Part shown: positions 22,581-31,119 of the stretch, piece after piece | Position numbering within the stretch: the stretch's first letter is position 1 | Layout of the letters: every line of letters starts with the position of its first letter | Virus record (IMG/VR): IMGVR_UViG_3300009502_002976 | Span: 1-64,000 of that record | Direction: 5' to 3' (one strand) | Origin: a virus | DNA length: 64,000 nucleotides | The notes under the pieces: model-generated | Seen by the model: only the letters and a program-made list of their open reading frames with translations | What the model was told of the DNA's origin: nothing | The model's database searches: none | Translations under genes and position numbers: made by a program

Positions 22581-24695
22581 ATGGCTAACTTAAATGAGCA
22601 GATCGAAAATGAAAGTGTGATCCTGGAGAGAGACTCATCCAAGCTTCCTAAAGGAGTGTTGGCTAGGGTTTCCAGGATCGTGTGTTGGCTCGATGAGCGT
22701 AACGCCAACAACAGGAAGTACGGTAAGGACGTTTGGGAAACAACGTTTAACAGGGACGACTTCAAGAGAAAGATGGATAACCGCACCATTCTTGGGGAGT
22801 ACGAGCATCCAGAGTCTTCTGCTCTTAAGCTGGACAAGGACCGCACAAGTCACATCGTTAGTAAAATGTATGTGGGTCAGCCCGTACTGCACGAAGGCAG
22901 GATGCGTACTCCTGTTAAAGCTGAATTTGATCTTCTTCCAACAGACGCCGGTAAGTTTATCTTAATTCTTCACGAAGCGGGTGTCAAGGTTGGTGCGAGC
23001 ACACGTGCTGACGGATCTTTGATGGAAGAGATTGATGAGGATGGGTCCAAGTATATGCGCGTCGATCCTAAGGACTATAAGTTCGTAACAATCGACCATA
23101 CAGGCGATCCTAGCTGCCAGAACACGGAGCCGGAGTCGATCATAAATGCCGTCCAGAGTAACTACGAGAACCATACGATCAATAAGAACGTTGCGATCGC
23201 TCTTCTTGAGAGTGTTCAGGGAGAAGCTGCTAAGGCCCTTGAGAAGCTTATCAAGGACGATAAGCAGCACGCCGGATGCAAGTGCAAACTTTCAGAGAAG
23301 GGATGCGCCGGTGGCTGTGGTATGGCTAAGAAGGCTAATGAGAGCGTTAACGACAAGTACGCGGCTGCTAAGGAAAAGATTAAGGAGTTAAGCTCCAAGA
23401 TAGTTGCCGAGAAGGACGAAGCAAAGAAGCGTGCTCTCGAGAAGGAACGCGAGACACAGTACGACATTAAAGATGAGTACGAAGAGAAGTGGAAAGAACT
23501 TGGTGGTGCTCATGAGTCAAAGGCGAACGAAGAGTACACAACAAGTTCTGATACGTCCGGTCAGCCGGCCAATCTCGCGGCGGCAAAAGAAGATATGATG
23601 AAGTCCAAGGCCAGGACTGAAGAAACAGACAAGAAAATGCAGAGCGTTGCTGATAGGCCAGTTGAATCCGTTACTGCTAAAGACTCAGATAAGGAGACCG
23701 AGGCTACTATGAAAGAATCAAAGAAAGTAAATGAAGAGAGCGTTCCTAAGGGATTTTTAGAGCCACGGCCGCAGCCGACTGTCTCTGCCAACATTGGGGA
23801 CAAGGTTAAGGAGTTTCTAGGAGATAACTGGAACAGATTTATGAACGACAGCGAGATGGCTAGCGGAGGAAGTGCCCAGTCTAGGGATCTTGACGCTATA
23901 GCTAATGTTGTGAAGGTGTTTAAGGTTCCTGAGGAGCAGGCTAAGCAATACGTGGGTCAGCTTCACCCAGCTCATCAGAACGAAAGTATTGAAACAGAGG
24001 ATCCTCTCGCGTCTGTCAAAGAGAGCTACGTTAGCGATGTTATTCGCTACGCTGGCGAGCTTGCAGCTATTCGTGAGGAGAAGGATGCGCTTGTGCGGAA
24101 CTACTCAAATGATTCCGTTCACTTTGCGAACGCTCGTATGGAGCTTGAGAGACAACTATCAGAGAAGATTTCTGAGAATAGCAAGCTTCAGGAAGCCATT
24201 ACAGTTAAGCAGGCCGACCACTTGTCGGAGAAGGCAGCCCTGGACGAGCAGGTTGCCAAGCTTACTGAAGAGAAAAATAAGCTCGCAGGAGAACTTAATG
24301 AAAAGATTGATAAGTTGGGTAAAGAACTTGCTTCAAAAGAAACAGCCATCAAAGAGTCAGAAAAGAAGCAAAAGCTGCTGCAAGAAGCACACGACAAAAA
24401 GGTGAAAGACCTCAACGAGGCTCACCAGTCAGAAATCATAAACTTATATGTCGATAGCAGGGTTAAAGGGATGGGCTTACGGTTGCACGAGAAAGTCTTA
24501 ACACTTTTAAGACAGTCCAAGAGCACCAAAGAAGTCGATTCCCTTATTCGCGAGACTCAGGACGCACTCAGAGAAGGGCTTACACAATCTGTTGGCAGGA
24601 TATCTGAAGTGACCGTTGCCCGTCCAGTGGATAAGAACCAGGCAGACATAAACGCTAAAGTTGGCATAGCCCTCAAACACTTTGGCGGACTTTAA
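22581..24695 (+). CDS. Prohead protease (gp21-like) fused to scaffold-like core domain
   Basis: 704 residues. The N-terminal part (about 20-200) matches the T4 gp21 serine protease family: ILGEYEHPESS with catalytic His76, and VKVGASTRADGSL with catalytic Ser140. From about 250 onward the protein is highly charged helix and coiled coil (about 480-650), as in prohead core scaffolds such as gp22. A cysteine cluster CKCKLSEKGCAGGCG lies near residue 235 between the two parts. The family cleaves head precursors after (L/I)-x-E. The scaffold part has V-N-E sites that could allow self-destruction. The major capsid gene follows. Confidence 0.9.
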   Translation: MANLNEQIENESVILERDSSKLPKGVLARVSRIVCWLDERNANNRKYGKDVWETTFNRDDFKRKMDNRTILGEYEHPESSALKLDKDRTSHIVSKMYVGQPVLHEGRMRTPVKAEFDLLPTDAGKFILILHEAGVKVGASTRADGSLMEEIDEDGSKYMRVDPKDYKFVTIDHTGDPSCQNTEPESIINAVQSNYENHTINKNVAIALLESVQGEAAKALEKLIKDDKQHAGCKCKLSEKGCAGGCGMAKKANESVNDKYAAAKEKIKELSSKIVAEKDEAKKRALEKERETQYDIKDEYEEKWKELGGAHESKANEEYTTSSDTSGQPANLAAAKEDMMKSKARTEETDKKMQSVADRPVESVTAKDSDKETEATMKESKKVNEESVPKGFLEPRPQPTVSANIGDKVKEFLGDNWNRFMNDSEMASGGSAQSRDLDAIANVVKVFKVPEEQAKQYVGQLHPAHQNESIETEDPLASVKESYVSDVIRYAGELAAIREEKDALVRNYSNDSVHFANARMELERQLSEKISENSKLQEAITVKQADHLSEKAALDEQVAKLTEEKNKLAGELNEKIDKLGKELASKETAIKESEKKQKLLQEAHDKKVKDLNEAHQSEIINLYVDSRVKGMGLRLHEKVLTLLRQSKSTKEVDSLIRETQDALREGLTQSVGRISEVTVARPVDKNQADINAKVGIALKHFGGL

Positions 24696-24716
24696 AAGGG
24701 CATAAGGAGCATTAAA

Positions 24717-26192
24717 ATGAGTAAAGAACTTAATAGCCTAGTCGAGTCGAGACTGGCTGCAATCCACTCTGAGCGCGACAGGCTTGCTAAGTCTTGGAGC
24801 CCCTACATTGGTTCCGTTAGGAACTACATGGGCAAACAAGGCAAGACCCTGACCGAGAACGACGAGCGCAACATTGCTCGTTGCTTAGAGAACGCTCTGT
24901 TGGAAAGCGGCGTACGCTCGAAGTCCTCGATCTTTGAAACAACGGATTCATCTGCCATCAGCTTCCTCGGCATTCAGCTTCCTGTCATTTCCGCCCTGCT
25001 TCCCAGCCTCGTGCTGAACAAGCTTGCGGTTACTCAGGCGTTGGATCGTCGTTCTGGTGCAGTGTTTTTCATGGACGTGAAGTATGGTTCCACGAAGGGT
25101 TCTATCACGTCTGGTCAGACGATGATGAGCTCTCTCACGGGTCACAACGCTTCTGTTGCTGGCCGTCAGTTCGCCTCTGTGAGAGTGTACTCTGAATCCT
25201 TCAGCGGCTCAACGTACCAGACTGTTTACACTCCGATCCAGCTCGGAACCGTGGTTATCACCAACGCAGCCGGTACTGAAACTCTTACCGACTATGCAAC
25301 CCCGGGCGTGCTGGTTGCTACATCATCCCTCACGGGCGTGGTGTCAGGAACTGTAACGGCTGCTGGTGCTGTGTCGCTGTCCGGAGCAATGCCTGGTGGT
25401 GGTACGAACACGATCACGTACAACTACAACTGGCAGACTTTCAGCGGTTCGGCAACGAACACTGAGTCAGTTCCGGAAGTTAACATCGCAGTATCTTCTT
25501 CGACTATCACGGCCGAAGACTTCCCGCTCCGTGCATATTTCACTCTTGGTGCAGCTATTGACCTTGAGAAAGCACATGGGCTGAACCTGGAAGATGAACT
25601 TGTGAAGTACCTCGGTGGCGAAGTGAAGTTCACGATGGACCATCTTGGTATTGATCTAATGCTCCAGGCTGCACAGAACACCCTCCCGGGTCAGCTCGCC
25701 GCGGCCGCAACGACGGTTGGTGCTTATACCGCCGCTCCGACCACCGGTGAAACTTGGGTGTGGAAGAAGTACCAGTTCATCGACTTCGTGGAAAAAGCGA
25801 ACGTTGCCATTATCAACCAGACGTTGCGTGCTATTTGCAACTTCATGGTTGTTGGTAGCAACAGCGCACGTCTGATCCGTCAGCTTGAGCCGCATTTTAA
25901 GCCGGCTGCTGGGTTGGATTCGCTCGTTCCGACAGGTCCGTATGAACTCGGCACGCTGGATGGACGCCTTGTTATCCATGATCCGCTCTTGGGAGTGAAC
26001 CAGATCCTGTTCGGATTCAAGGGTGACAACTACTTGTTCGCCGGCTTGCTTTTTGCGCCGTACATTCCTTTGTTTGCGACACCGACACTGGTGACCGCCG
26101 ACTTGAAGGCGCAGAAGGGCTTCTTGAGTTCAGCGGGTTACAAGGTTGTAAATCCTGGTATGTTCTGCTACGGCACGATCAGCATCACATAG
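24717..26192 (+). CDS. Major capsid protein (gp23-like)
   Basis: 491 residues, AAGGAG before the ATG. The N-terminal about 74 residues form a charged helix ending in SIFE-TTDSS, a good I-x-E cleavage site, comparable to the 65-residue propeptide of T4 gp23. Then ISFLGIQLPVISALLPSLVL and AVFFMDVKYGSTKGS match the start of the HK97-type fold in gp23 relatives. Position directly after protease/scaffold is canonical. A strong hairpin follows at 26241. Base composition is slightly more regular than in neighbours, as expected for a highly expressed gene. Confidence 0.93.
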   Translation: MSKELNSLVESRLAAIHSERDRLAKSWSPYIGSVRNYMGKQGKTLTENDERNIARCLENALLESGVRSKSSIFETTDSSAISFLGIQLPVISALLPSLVLNKLAVTQALDRRSGAVFFMDVKYGSTKGSITSGQTMMSSLTGHNASVAGRQFASVRVYSESFSGSTYQTVYTPIQLGTVVITNAAGTETLTDYATPGVLVATSSLTGVVSGTVTAAGAVSLSGAMPGGGTNTITYNYNWQTFSGSATNTESVPEVNIAVSSSTITAEDFPLRAYFTLGAAIDLEKAHGLNLEDELVKYLGGEVKFTMDHLGIDLMLQAAQNTLPGQLAAAATTVGAYTAAPTTGETWVWKKYQFIDFVEKANVAIINQTLRAICNFMVVGSNSARLIRQLEPHFKPAAGLDSLVPTGPYELGTLDGRLVIHDPLLGVNQILFGFKGDNYLFAGLLFAPYIPLFATPTLVTADLKAQKGFLSSAGYKVVNPGMFCYGTISIT

Positions 26193-26240
26193 TAGCTTAA
26201 CAGAACTGGATTCACGCTTTATTGCACTAGAATCACGAGT

Positions 26241-26268
26241 CTTGGGGGGAGGTAAAACTCCCCCCAGG
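26241..26268 (+). terminator. Strong hairpin after the major capsid gene
   Basis: CTTGGGGGGAG pairs with CTCCCCCCAGG around a 6-base GTAAAA loop (11 bp including one G-T). No T-run follows, so it could stabilise the 3' end of capsid mRNA or act as a partial terminator. Confidence 0.65.
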
Positions 26269-26290
26269 ATTCAACTAAAGGACAGTGATG

Positions 26291-27049
26291 ATGAGTTTTG
26301 AAATGGATGTGACAGTAGTAAAAGAGTTGATGGAGAAGAACACAGACACTAGAAATTGTATTGTGTGCGGTAAGTCGTTTGAGTGTCCTACTTGGAGTAA
26401 AAAGAAAAGTTGCAGTATTCAATGTCACAATAATAGAAAAGACACACGTCATGTGTACAGGAAGGCATGGAACAAGGGACTAGATAAGAGTGATCCTCGT
26501 GTTGCTAAGTATGCCGCATCACAGACTGGTAAAGTCCCATCAGAGGCAACACGGAAGATTTGGAGTGAGCAGAGGACTGGTAGACCAGCTTGGAATAAAG
26601 ACAAGCCTCTTTCAGATAAACATTGTTTGGGGTTATCAAAAGCAGCATGTAAAAGAGTAGAAGCGGGTGGTGGAGTTTCCTACGGACGAAATGGATTTGT
26701 TGAGTTGCCTAGACTTGGAAGATTTCATTACAGATCATCGTGGGAGATGGACGCTTTAATGAATTTGGACAGGAACGAAGACGTTCTTAAGGTTGTAAAG
26801 GACTCTATTCGAATACCATATGTGTTTAACGGTCGCAATCATCACTATGTATTAGATCTACAAATCTATATGAAGAGTGGTTTAGTTGTGTTAGCTGAGA
26901 TAAAGCCAGATTTTAAGTTACTTGATTTAGAAACTAAGGCAAAGCTTGAGGCTGGACGCGAGTACGCTAAGACTGTTGGGTGCCCATTTCAAATTTGGAA
27001 TAAAGATATTTGTTGCAACTATAACAGACAAGCAGAGGTATTAAAATGA
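26291..27049 (+). CDS. Homing endonuclease (PD-(D/E)xK, TnsA-like) fused to an internal-protein leader
   Basis: 252 residues from the third of three possible starts, chosen because MSFEMDVTVVKELME is the family leader (L-M-E at 15). After it come a zinc finger (CIVCGKSFECP and CSIQCHNN), NUMOD3-like repeats (WNKGLDKSDPRV, RTGRPAWNKDKPLS) and a nuclease domain with FHYRSSWEMDALMNL, HHYVLDLQIY and VVLAEIKPDF, the E...D...ExK layout. It lies between capsid and neck genes and overlaps the next by 4 bases. The leader was probably captured when the nuclease inserted behind it. Confidence 0.85.
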   Translation: MSFEMDVTVVKELMEKNTDTRNCIVCGKSFECPTWSKKKSCSIQCHNNRKDTRHVYRKAWNKGLDKSDPRVAKYAASQTGKVPSEATRKIWSEQRTGRPAWNKDKPLSDKHCLGLSKAACKRVEAGGGVSYGRNGFVELPRLGRFHYRSSWEMDALMNLDRNEDVLKVVKDSIRIPYVFNGRNHHYVLDLQIYMKSGLVVLAEIKPDFKLLDLETKAKLEAGREYAKTVGCPFQIWNKDICCNYNRQAEVLK

Positions 27050-27963
27050 CAATAAATGATATTCTTGAGTGGGTGCGTCAAGAGTTCCAGCCAGTGTCTC
27101 TTGCTACTTCAGATGCGACTATTTTGCAAATGATTTCAAACGCAATTCGTTACTGGAATACCCATTCAAGTTTCCCGATCGCGAAGATGTTCCCGGCAGG
27201 TACCGGGACACGTAGTGTTCAGATGACCCCGGACTACAAGAACGTTATCCAAGTGTACCCGGCAACTACCCCTGACTGGATCCTTCAAAACTACCCACTC
27301 TGGTCGTTGCTTGGCATCACGGTTATTGACAACTTGACATCCGATTTGATCATGATCTCAGAAGCCTTTCGCAACTACCGTTACTATATGGGTACGGACT
27401 TCAAGTTTACCTACCAGAAGTCAGACAATTCATCCGTAGGCGGAGTGCTATACCTATCAAACCTTCCAGGTCCGACATCCTCTATTTGCGTTATCGGAAC
27501 AAAGCGGATTGTATCACATGATGTGTCCGTGCAGATTACTGGGTATAAAGGAACATTCCAGTTCGTTCCAGTAACTCCCTCTACACTTACGATGACGGAT
27601 GGAACGCACACATACACAGACGACGGTCTCGGGCATCTTATATCGTCCCAGTCCGGCGGAAGCGGAACAGTCAATTACGCAACAGGCGCGTGGACTACAA
27701 CAACGATGTTTCAGGGTTTCACGGCGGCTGCTACATACGAGTTTAATGAAGACATCAAGAGCGAGTACATGCTGGCGTGGCTTCTGTACTACGTTAAGGC
27801 ACTCGTTAAACAGTGTGAGGGTAATGTGTTACGTAAGGTTGACGCTATTGATATTAAGAACGACGGCGCCATTCTTTACAACGAAGGCAAGGAAGAAAAG
27901 GCTGATCTTGAGAAGAAGCTTAACGTTGAAGGACGCTGGCTAAGTTTCATAAAGAGGTTCTAG
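27046..27963 (+). CDS. Putative neck / head-tail connector protein with inserted beta domain
   Basis: 305 residues. The N-terminal helical part (MTINDILEWVRQEFQPVS, ISNAIRYWNTHSSFP) and the C-terminal helices (SEYMLAWLLYYVKALVKQ) resemble neck or connector proteins downstream of capsid genes in large myoviruses. Between them (about 170-235) is a beta domain with YTDDGLGHLISS and GTVNYATGAWT, the same type that occurs three times in the fibre protein at 57498-62960. A 38-bp tract inside it is identical to one copy there. The neck assignment rests on position and architecture. Confidence 0.65.
   Translation: MTINDILEWVRQEFQPVSLATSDATILQMISNAIRYWNTHSSFPIAKMFPAGTGTRSVQMTPDYKNVIQVYPATTPDWILQNYPLWSLLGITVIDNLTSDLIMISEAFRNYRYYMGTDFKFTYQKSDNSSVGGVLYLSNLPGPTSSICVIGTKRIVSHDVSVQITGYKGTFQFVPVTPSTLTMTDGTHTYTDDGLGHLISSQSGGSGTVNYATGAWTTTTMFQGFTAAATYEFNEDIKSEYMLAWLLYYVKALVKQCEGNVLRKVDAIDIKNDGAILYNEGKEEKADLEKKLNVEGRWLSFIKRF
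27610..27647 (+). repeat. 38-bp dispersed identical repeat, copy 1
   Basis: The tract beginning ACATACACAGACGACGGTCT is identical to 57927-57964, 30 kb away. It encodes TYTDDGLGHLIS in both genes. Confidence 0.9.
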
Positions 27964-28124
27964 TGGACTACTACGAGATGTTTGAGAATCTCCCTAAGGG
28001 AGCAAACGTTTTCAGTCTAGGTCTAAAAGAACGCGTTAAGAACGTTGAGCAGCTTATTGAGAAGCTAAAGAAGGTAAAGAAAGAAGAGGACGATGGATTA
28101 CTACGGCATTCTTCAGGAACTTAA
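27963..28124 (+). CDS. Small helical protein (53 aa)
   Basis: The GTG start overlaps the previous TAG, and the product opens MDYYEMFENLPKGANVFSLG and continues into a lysine-rich helix (LIEKLKKVKKEEDD). It overlaps the next gene by 32 bases in another frame. Without it there would be a 129-base gap, unusual in this region. Its N-terminus MDYYEMF resembles that of the next gene (MDYYGIL). Confidence 0.5.
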   Translation: MDYYEMFENLPKGANVFSLGLKERVKNVEQLIEKLKKVKKEEDDGLLRHSSGT

Positions 28125-29115
28125 CTACAACGGTATCATGAGGAAGCAGGCGAGTATTAACAAGCTGTTCCCTACGTTCGGCCAGCGTGTTGATGCACTC
28201 GCGTCTTTGGGAGGGGTCACACTCGTAGAGAAGATGCCTGAGACTTGGCACTTCAAGGTTCCGTCGTCTAAGGGAGATGGTGTTAAGTACGACATATACG
28301 TTCGGTTTGTTAACATCGAAGAGACCATTAAGAAGTATGCCTCAGATCGCCGGCTGTGGAATAAGGCTGAAACGCGTGTGAACCTGAACTTGCTAGCTCA
28401 AGAGGTGCTTAATAACGTCGATATTGAAACAGACTGCGCATGCCCGGCCGACTTGTATTGGGGTGGTGAGTACATCAAGACACAGAGAAGTGCTCAGTAT
28501 GACCATCCAGAAAACAGACGTCCGAAGAAGAGAAATCCAAAGGAATACGGCATGCTGTGCAAGCACGCGGAGCTCGTGTTCGAGGTGCTCCCGATGTTTG
28601 TAGGAACATTTGCTAATTTCCTAAAGCTTTATTGGATTGACATCATTGATAACTCTGTTGAAGCAGCATCAAAGGACATGACTGGATACCGTGCCGCGGC
28701 CGAGGAGCTCGGAAGACGCGAGAAAGAGCAGATGCTAGCTAAGAAGACTAAGGGTAAAGGGCCTCGTGGAGAGCCTACCAAAGATAAGGGGGGTCCGTCC
28801 AAAAAAGAGGTGCCTACTGCCGAGCCTGTCGATGGGGGTGAGGAAGGTGAAGAAATACCAACTGCTGAGCCACTAAGTGGAGGAGAACCGGTGAAACAAG
28901 GAGCCGATCAGCCATTAAGAAAACATTCGAAGCTCCCTGAGCCGAAGCATGGAAAAGAAGCACCTCCAAGCAGGTACTCTAAGCTTCCTGAGCCAGGAGC
29001 CAGTAAGGAAGCCCCTCTAAGAACACATTCCAAGTTACCGACTTCGTCAACAAAGCCTGGGACAAAGCCCATAGCTAAGTCGAACATACTCGCTACTAAA
29101 AGGGGAACTAAATGA
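28093..29115 (+). CDS. Conserved structural-type protein with SWIM-like CxC...CxH motif and proline repeats
   Basis: 340 residues. The globular part (1-215) contains CAC followed 38 residues later by CKH in GMLCKHAELVFEVLP. This spacing is longer than usual for a SWIM zinc finger but has the same CxC...CxH pattern. The tail (about 240-340) is disordered with three repeats of HSKLPEP/YSKLPEP/HSKLPTS linked by KEAP. Its position in the neck region suggests a head-completion or DNA-associated virion protein. It overlaps the next gene by 4 bases. Confidence 0.7.
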   Translation: MDYYGILQELNYNGIMRKQASINKLFPTFGQRVDALASLGGVTLVEKMPETWHFKVPSSKGDGVKYDIYVRFVNIEETIKKYASDRRLWNKAETRVNLNLLAQEVLNNVDIETDCACPADLYWGGEYIKTQRSAQYDHPENRRPKKRNPKEYGMLCKHAELVFEVLPMFVGTFANFLKLYWIDIIDNSVEAASKDMTGYRAAAEELGRREKEQMLAKKTKGKGPRGEPTKDKGGPSKKEVPTAEPVDGGEEGEEIPTAEPLSGGEPVKQGADQPLRKHSKLPEPKHGKEAPPSRYSKLPEPGASKEAPLRTHSKLPTSSTKPGTKPIAKSNILATKRGTK

Positions 29116-29954
29116 GCAAATACAGCGATATTATCGAACAGATAAAGCGTTCAGTAAGAGAAGACGGCGGGGCTGCGGCAGGCGGCGGAACCACATCTGG
29201 AGCCATGAGCACAGGGGCAATCGGACCGACAACTGCACAAGACGGAAACACTTCGATTTCGTACATTCCGGGTGGCCTATCCAGGAAGAAGAAAGCACGT
29301 CTTGGTGGGGTGAAGAAGGTTGAGGACTGTGTTAATCCGGAAATGCTAAACGAGCAGAGATCGGAGATGATTCATAACATCTACAACAAGCTTATGCGCG
29401 TAATGACAGTGGACCTTAGGGACAATAAGCAGATTAAGAAGACGATCGTCCTACTGAACTACTGGCTGTCTCTTTTCCCGAACTCAAGGTACCTTCCGAT
29501 CTCTCTTCCGATTGCAGTGAATCTTGGTAGCTACGATAGGAGCATCAGGGACCTCATCAGTAGGATCAAGAACATCTATTCAGATGATATCGGTAACCTT
29601 CAGATGCTCATGAATACGATCCAGAATGACATGCCACTTAATGCGTTTGAGCCGTTTGCAGAGTTTGAGTACGTTGTTGGAGTTCGCGTGCACACTGAGT
29701 ATGAGGGTATCGTAATGATCCCCGAGCTTACGGTTAATCTGGCTATGATCCCTACGCAGACTATTTACGTTGAATCGTCTGACGTTATCGACGAGCTAAG
29801 CGCCTACAGGACTGTAAAAATACTTAAAGACATGGTGTTCCCTGTTGGGCAGATGTTTGCGCCGTCAGTCTTCCACAACATTAAAGACATCATTGACAAC
29901 ATGCCTGAGCAGAGCGATAAGCGCGTTCAAGCACCAAGAGGGAAGCGTAAGTGA
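29112..29954 (+). CDS. Putative virion protein with leader-like N-terminus
   Basis: 280 residues. MSKYSDIIEQIKRSVRE is a variant leader ending in V-R-E at residue 17, followed by a Gly/Ala/Thr-rich linker. The globular remainder includes TIVLLNYWLSLFPNSRYLPI and EFEYVVGVRVHTEYEGIVMI. It probably belongs to the head or neck. The leader suggests it is also processed. Confidence 0.7.
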   Translation: MSKYSDIIEQIKRSVREDGGAAAGGGTTSGAMSTGAIGPTTAQDGNTSISYIPGGLSRKKKARLGGVKKVEDCVNPEMLNEQRSEMIHNIYNKLMRVMTVDLRDNKQIKKTIVLLNYWLSLFPNSRYLPISLPIAVNLGSYDRSIRDLISRIKNIYSDDIGNLQMLMNTIQNDMPLNAFEPFAEFEYVVGVRVHTEYEGIVMIPELTVNLAMIPTQTIYVESSDVIDELSAYRTVKILKDMVFPVGQMFAPSVFHNIKDIIDNMPEQSDKRVQAPRGKRK

Positions 29955-30544
29955 GTTCATTCTACGAGTTAGTTGGGTCGATAAAGGGAGTTGTTGAGGC
30001 CGGGCCAGTGTTCAAGGCTGCTTGGCCGGAAGAGGTAGCTACAAGACCTGGACACGTAGAAGAGCTTCTGTGCCCGCATTGCAACGAGCCTGTTTGGGAT
30101 CGCGCCAAGTGGAATCAGTTGAACAAGTGCTGGGGATGTGGTTTAGCGTTTGACGTGGGGGTAGATGAAGCACAGAGCCCTGTCTTTAAAGCAGCAGGGC
30201 CGGAAGAGCTTGATAGGAGAGCAGGTCCGGAAGACCGTCGTATTAGCGCTATTTTAAGAGCTTCAGCACAAGTAAACACGAACGGTGTTGCGGTTGACGT
30301 TATTAGCGGTGCCACGTTTGATGACTTCGTAACAAAGGGTAAGGAAGATCTAGAAGAAGGATGTACACCATTTTGGACACAGATCTGCCCGAAGCATGCA
30401 TGGCACTACAAAATGAATGACATGAACGGCTTGGACAGGGATATTGGTTCTGGAATTTGTGGTGTGCAAGGCTGCAATCGTGAAGCAGTTCACTATTATG
30501 ACTTCAACACTAGAGAGACGCTAAAGGCAGGGGAGACAGCATGA
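29951..30544 (+). CDS. Two-module leader/VFKAA protein with zinc ribbon
   Basis: 197 residues, GTG start inside the previous stop. The leader MSSFYELVGSIKGVVE (V-V-E at 16) is a divergent version, followed by GPVFKAAWPEEVATR at residue 20. Module 1 is a short zinc ribbon (LCPHCNEPV, KCWGCGLAF). V-D-E then precedes the second linker PVFKAAGPEELDRR at 78. Module 2 has ICPKHAWHY and ICGVQGCNREAVHYYD, another possible metal site. It shows the linker system reappearing 12 kb downstream of the main cluster. Confidence 0.83.
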   Translation: MSSFYELVGSIKGVVEAGPVFKAAWPEEVATRPGHVEELLCPHCNEPVWDRAKWNQLNKCWGCGLAFDVGVDEAQSPVFKAAGPEELDRRAGPEDRRISAILRASAQVNTNGVAVDVISGATFDDFVTKGKEDLEEGCTPFWTQICPKHAWHYKMNDMNGLDRDIGSGICGVQGCNREAVHYYDFNTRETLKAGETA

Positions 30545-31116
30545 GTTCTTTTGAAGAGATGATTGAGGATATTAAGAGAGCAATCGAAGCCAAAGAACGG
30601 GCCGCTGCTCCTGCTCCTAAGCCGGCTTCAGGAGCGTTAAATGAGGCTATTGAGACGCAGGTATTTGAGATTGACCAGGATAAGCTTGAGGCTAAAAAAT
30701 ATTTCAAGCTTCCCGGGATGAAGTTTGCCGTTATTGAGGGCCAGACAGGCTGGATCCTTTTGAACAACGAAGCGGTGCATTGGACAGCCGGTCTTAACGA
30801 GCCAATTAAGATCCATGTGTATGCTCCGGATAGGGAAGTTGACCCTACAGAGGAAGAGAAGAAGCAGGGAACTCTTAGAAAGCATATGGTTTCAATAATG
30901 CCTGAGCCTGGGGATGTTGAGTTGTACCTAACTGAGCTTGAAGAGTTTGCAGTCCCACAGACAGATATCTCTTCTCCATCAGCGATCGATTGGACTGAGT
31001 GGATTCATTACTTCGGTGTGAAGGACAGGATTTATCACAACTACAGGTTGCTTGAGGGAACAATTAAGAAGATCGGCGCCAACGTGAACATGCCTGAATG
31101 GGATTGGAAGAGGTAG
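30541..31116 (+). CDS. Leader-bearing hypothetical protein
   Basis: 191 residues. The leader MSSFEEMIEDIKRAIE (A-I-E at 16) is followed by a Pro/Ala stretch and a second candidate site L-N-E-A at about 36, then ETQVFEID. The cargo (about 50-191) has mixed strands (MKFAVIEGQTGWILLNNEAV) and a C-terminal helical end (WIHYFGVKDRIYHNYRLLEG). No family recognised. It overlaps its upstream neighbour by 4 bases. Confidence 0.75.
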   Translation: MSSFEEMIEDIKRAIEAKERAAAPAPKPASGALNEAIETQVFEIDQDKLEAKKYFKLPGMKFAVIEGQTGWILLNNEAVHWTAGLNEPIKIHVYAPDREVDPTEEEKKQGTLRKHMVSIMPEPGDVELYLTELEEFAVPQTDISSPSAIDWTEWIHYFGVKDRIYHNYRLLEGTIKKIGANVNMPEWDWKR

Positions 31117-31119
31117 ACG

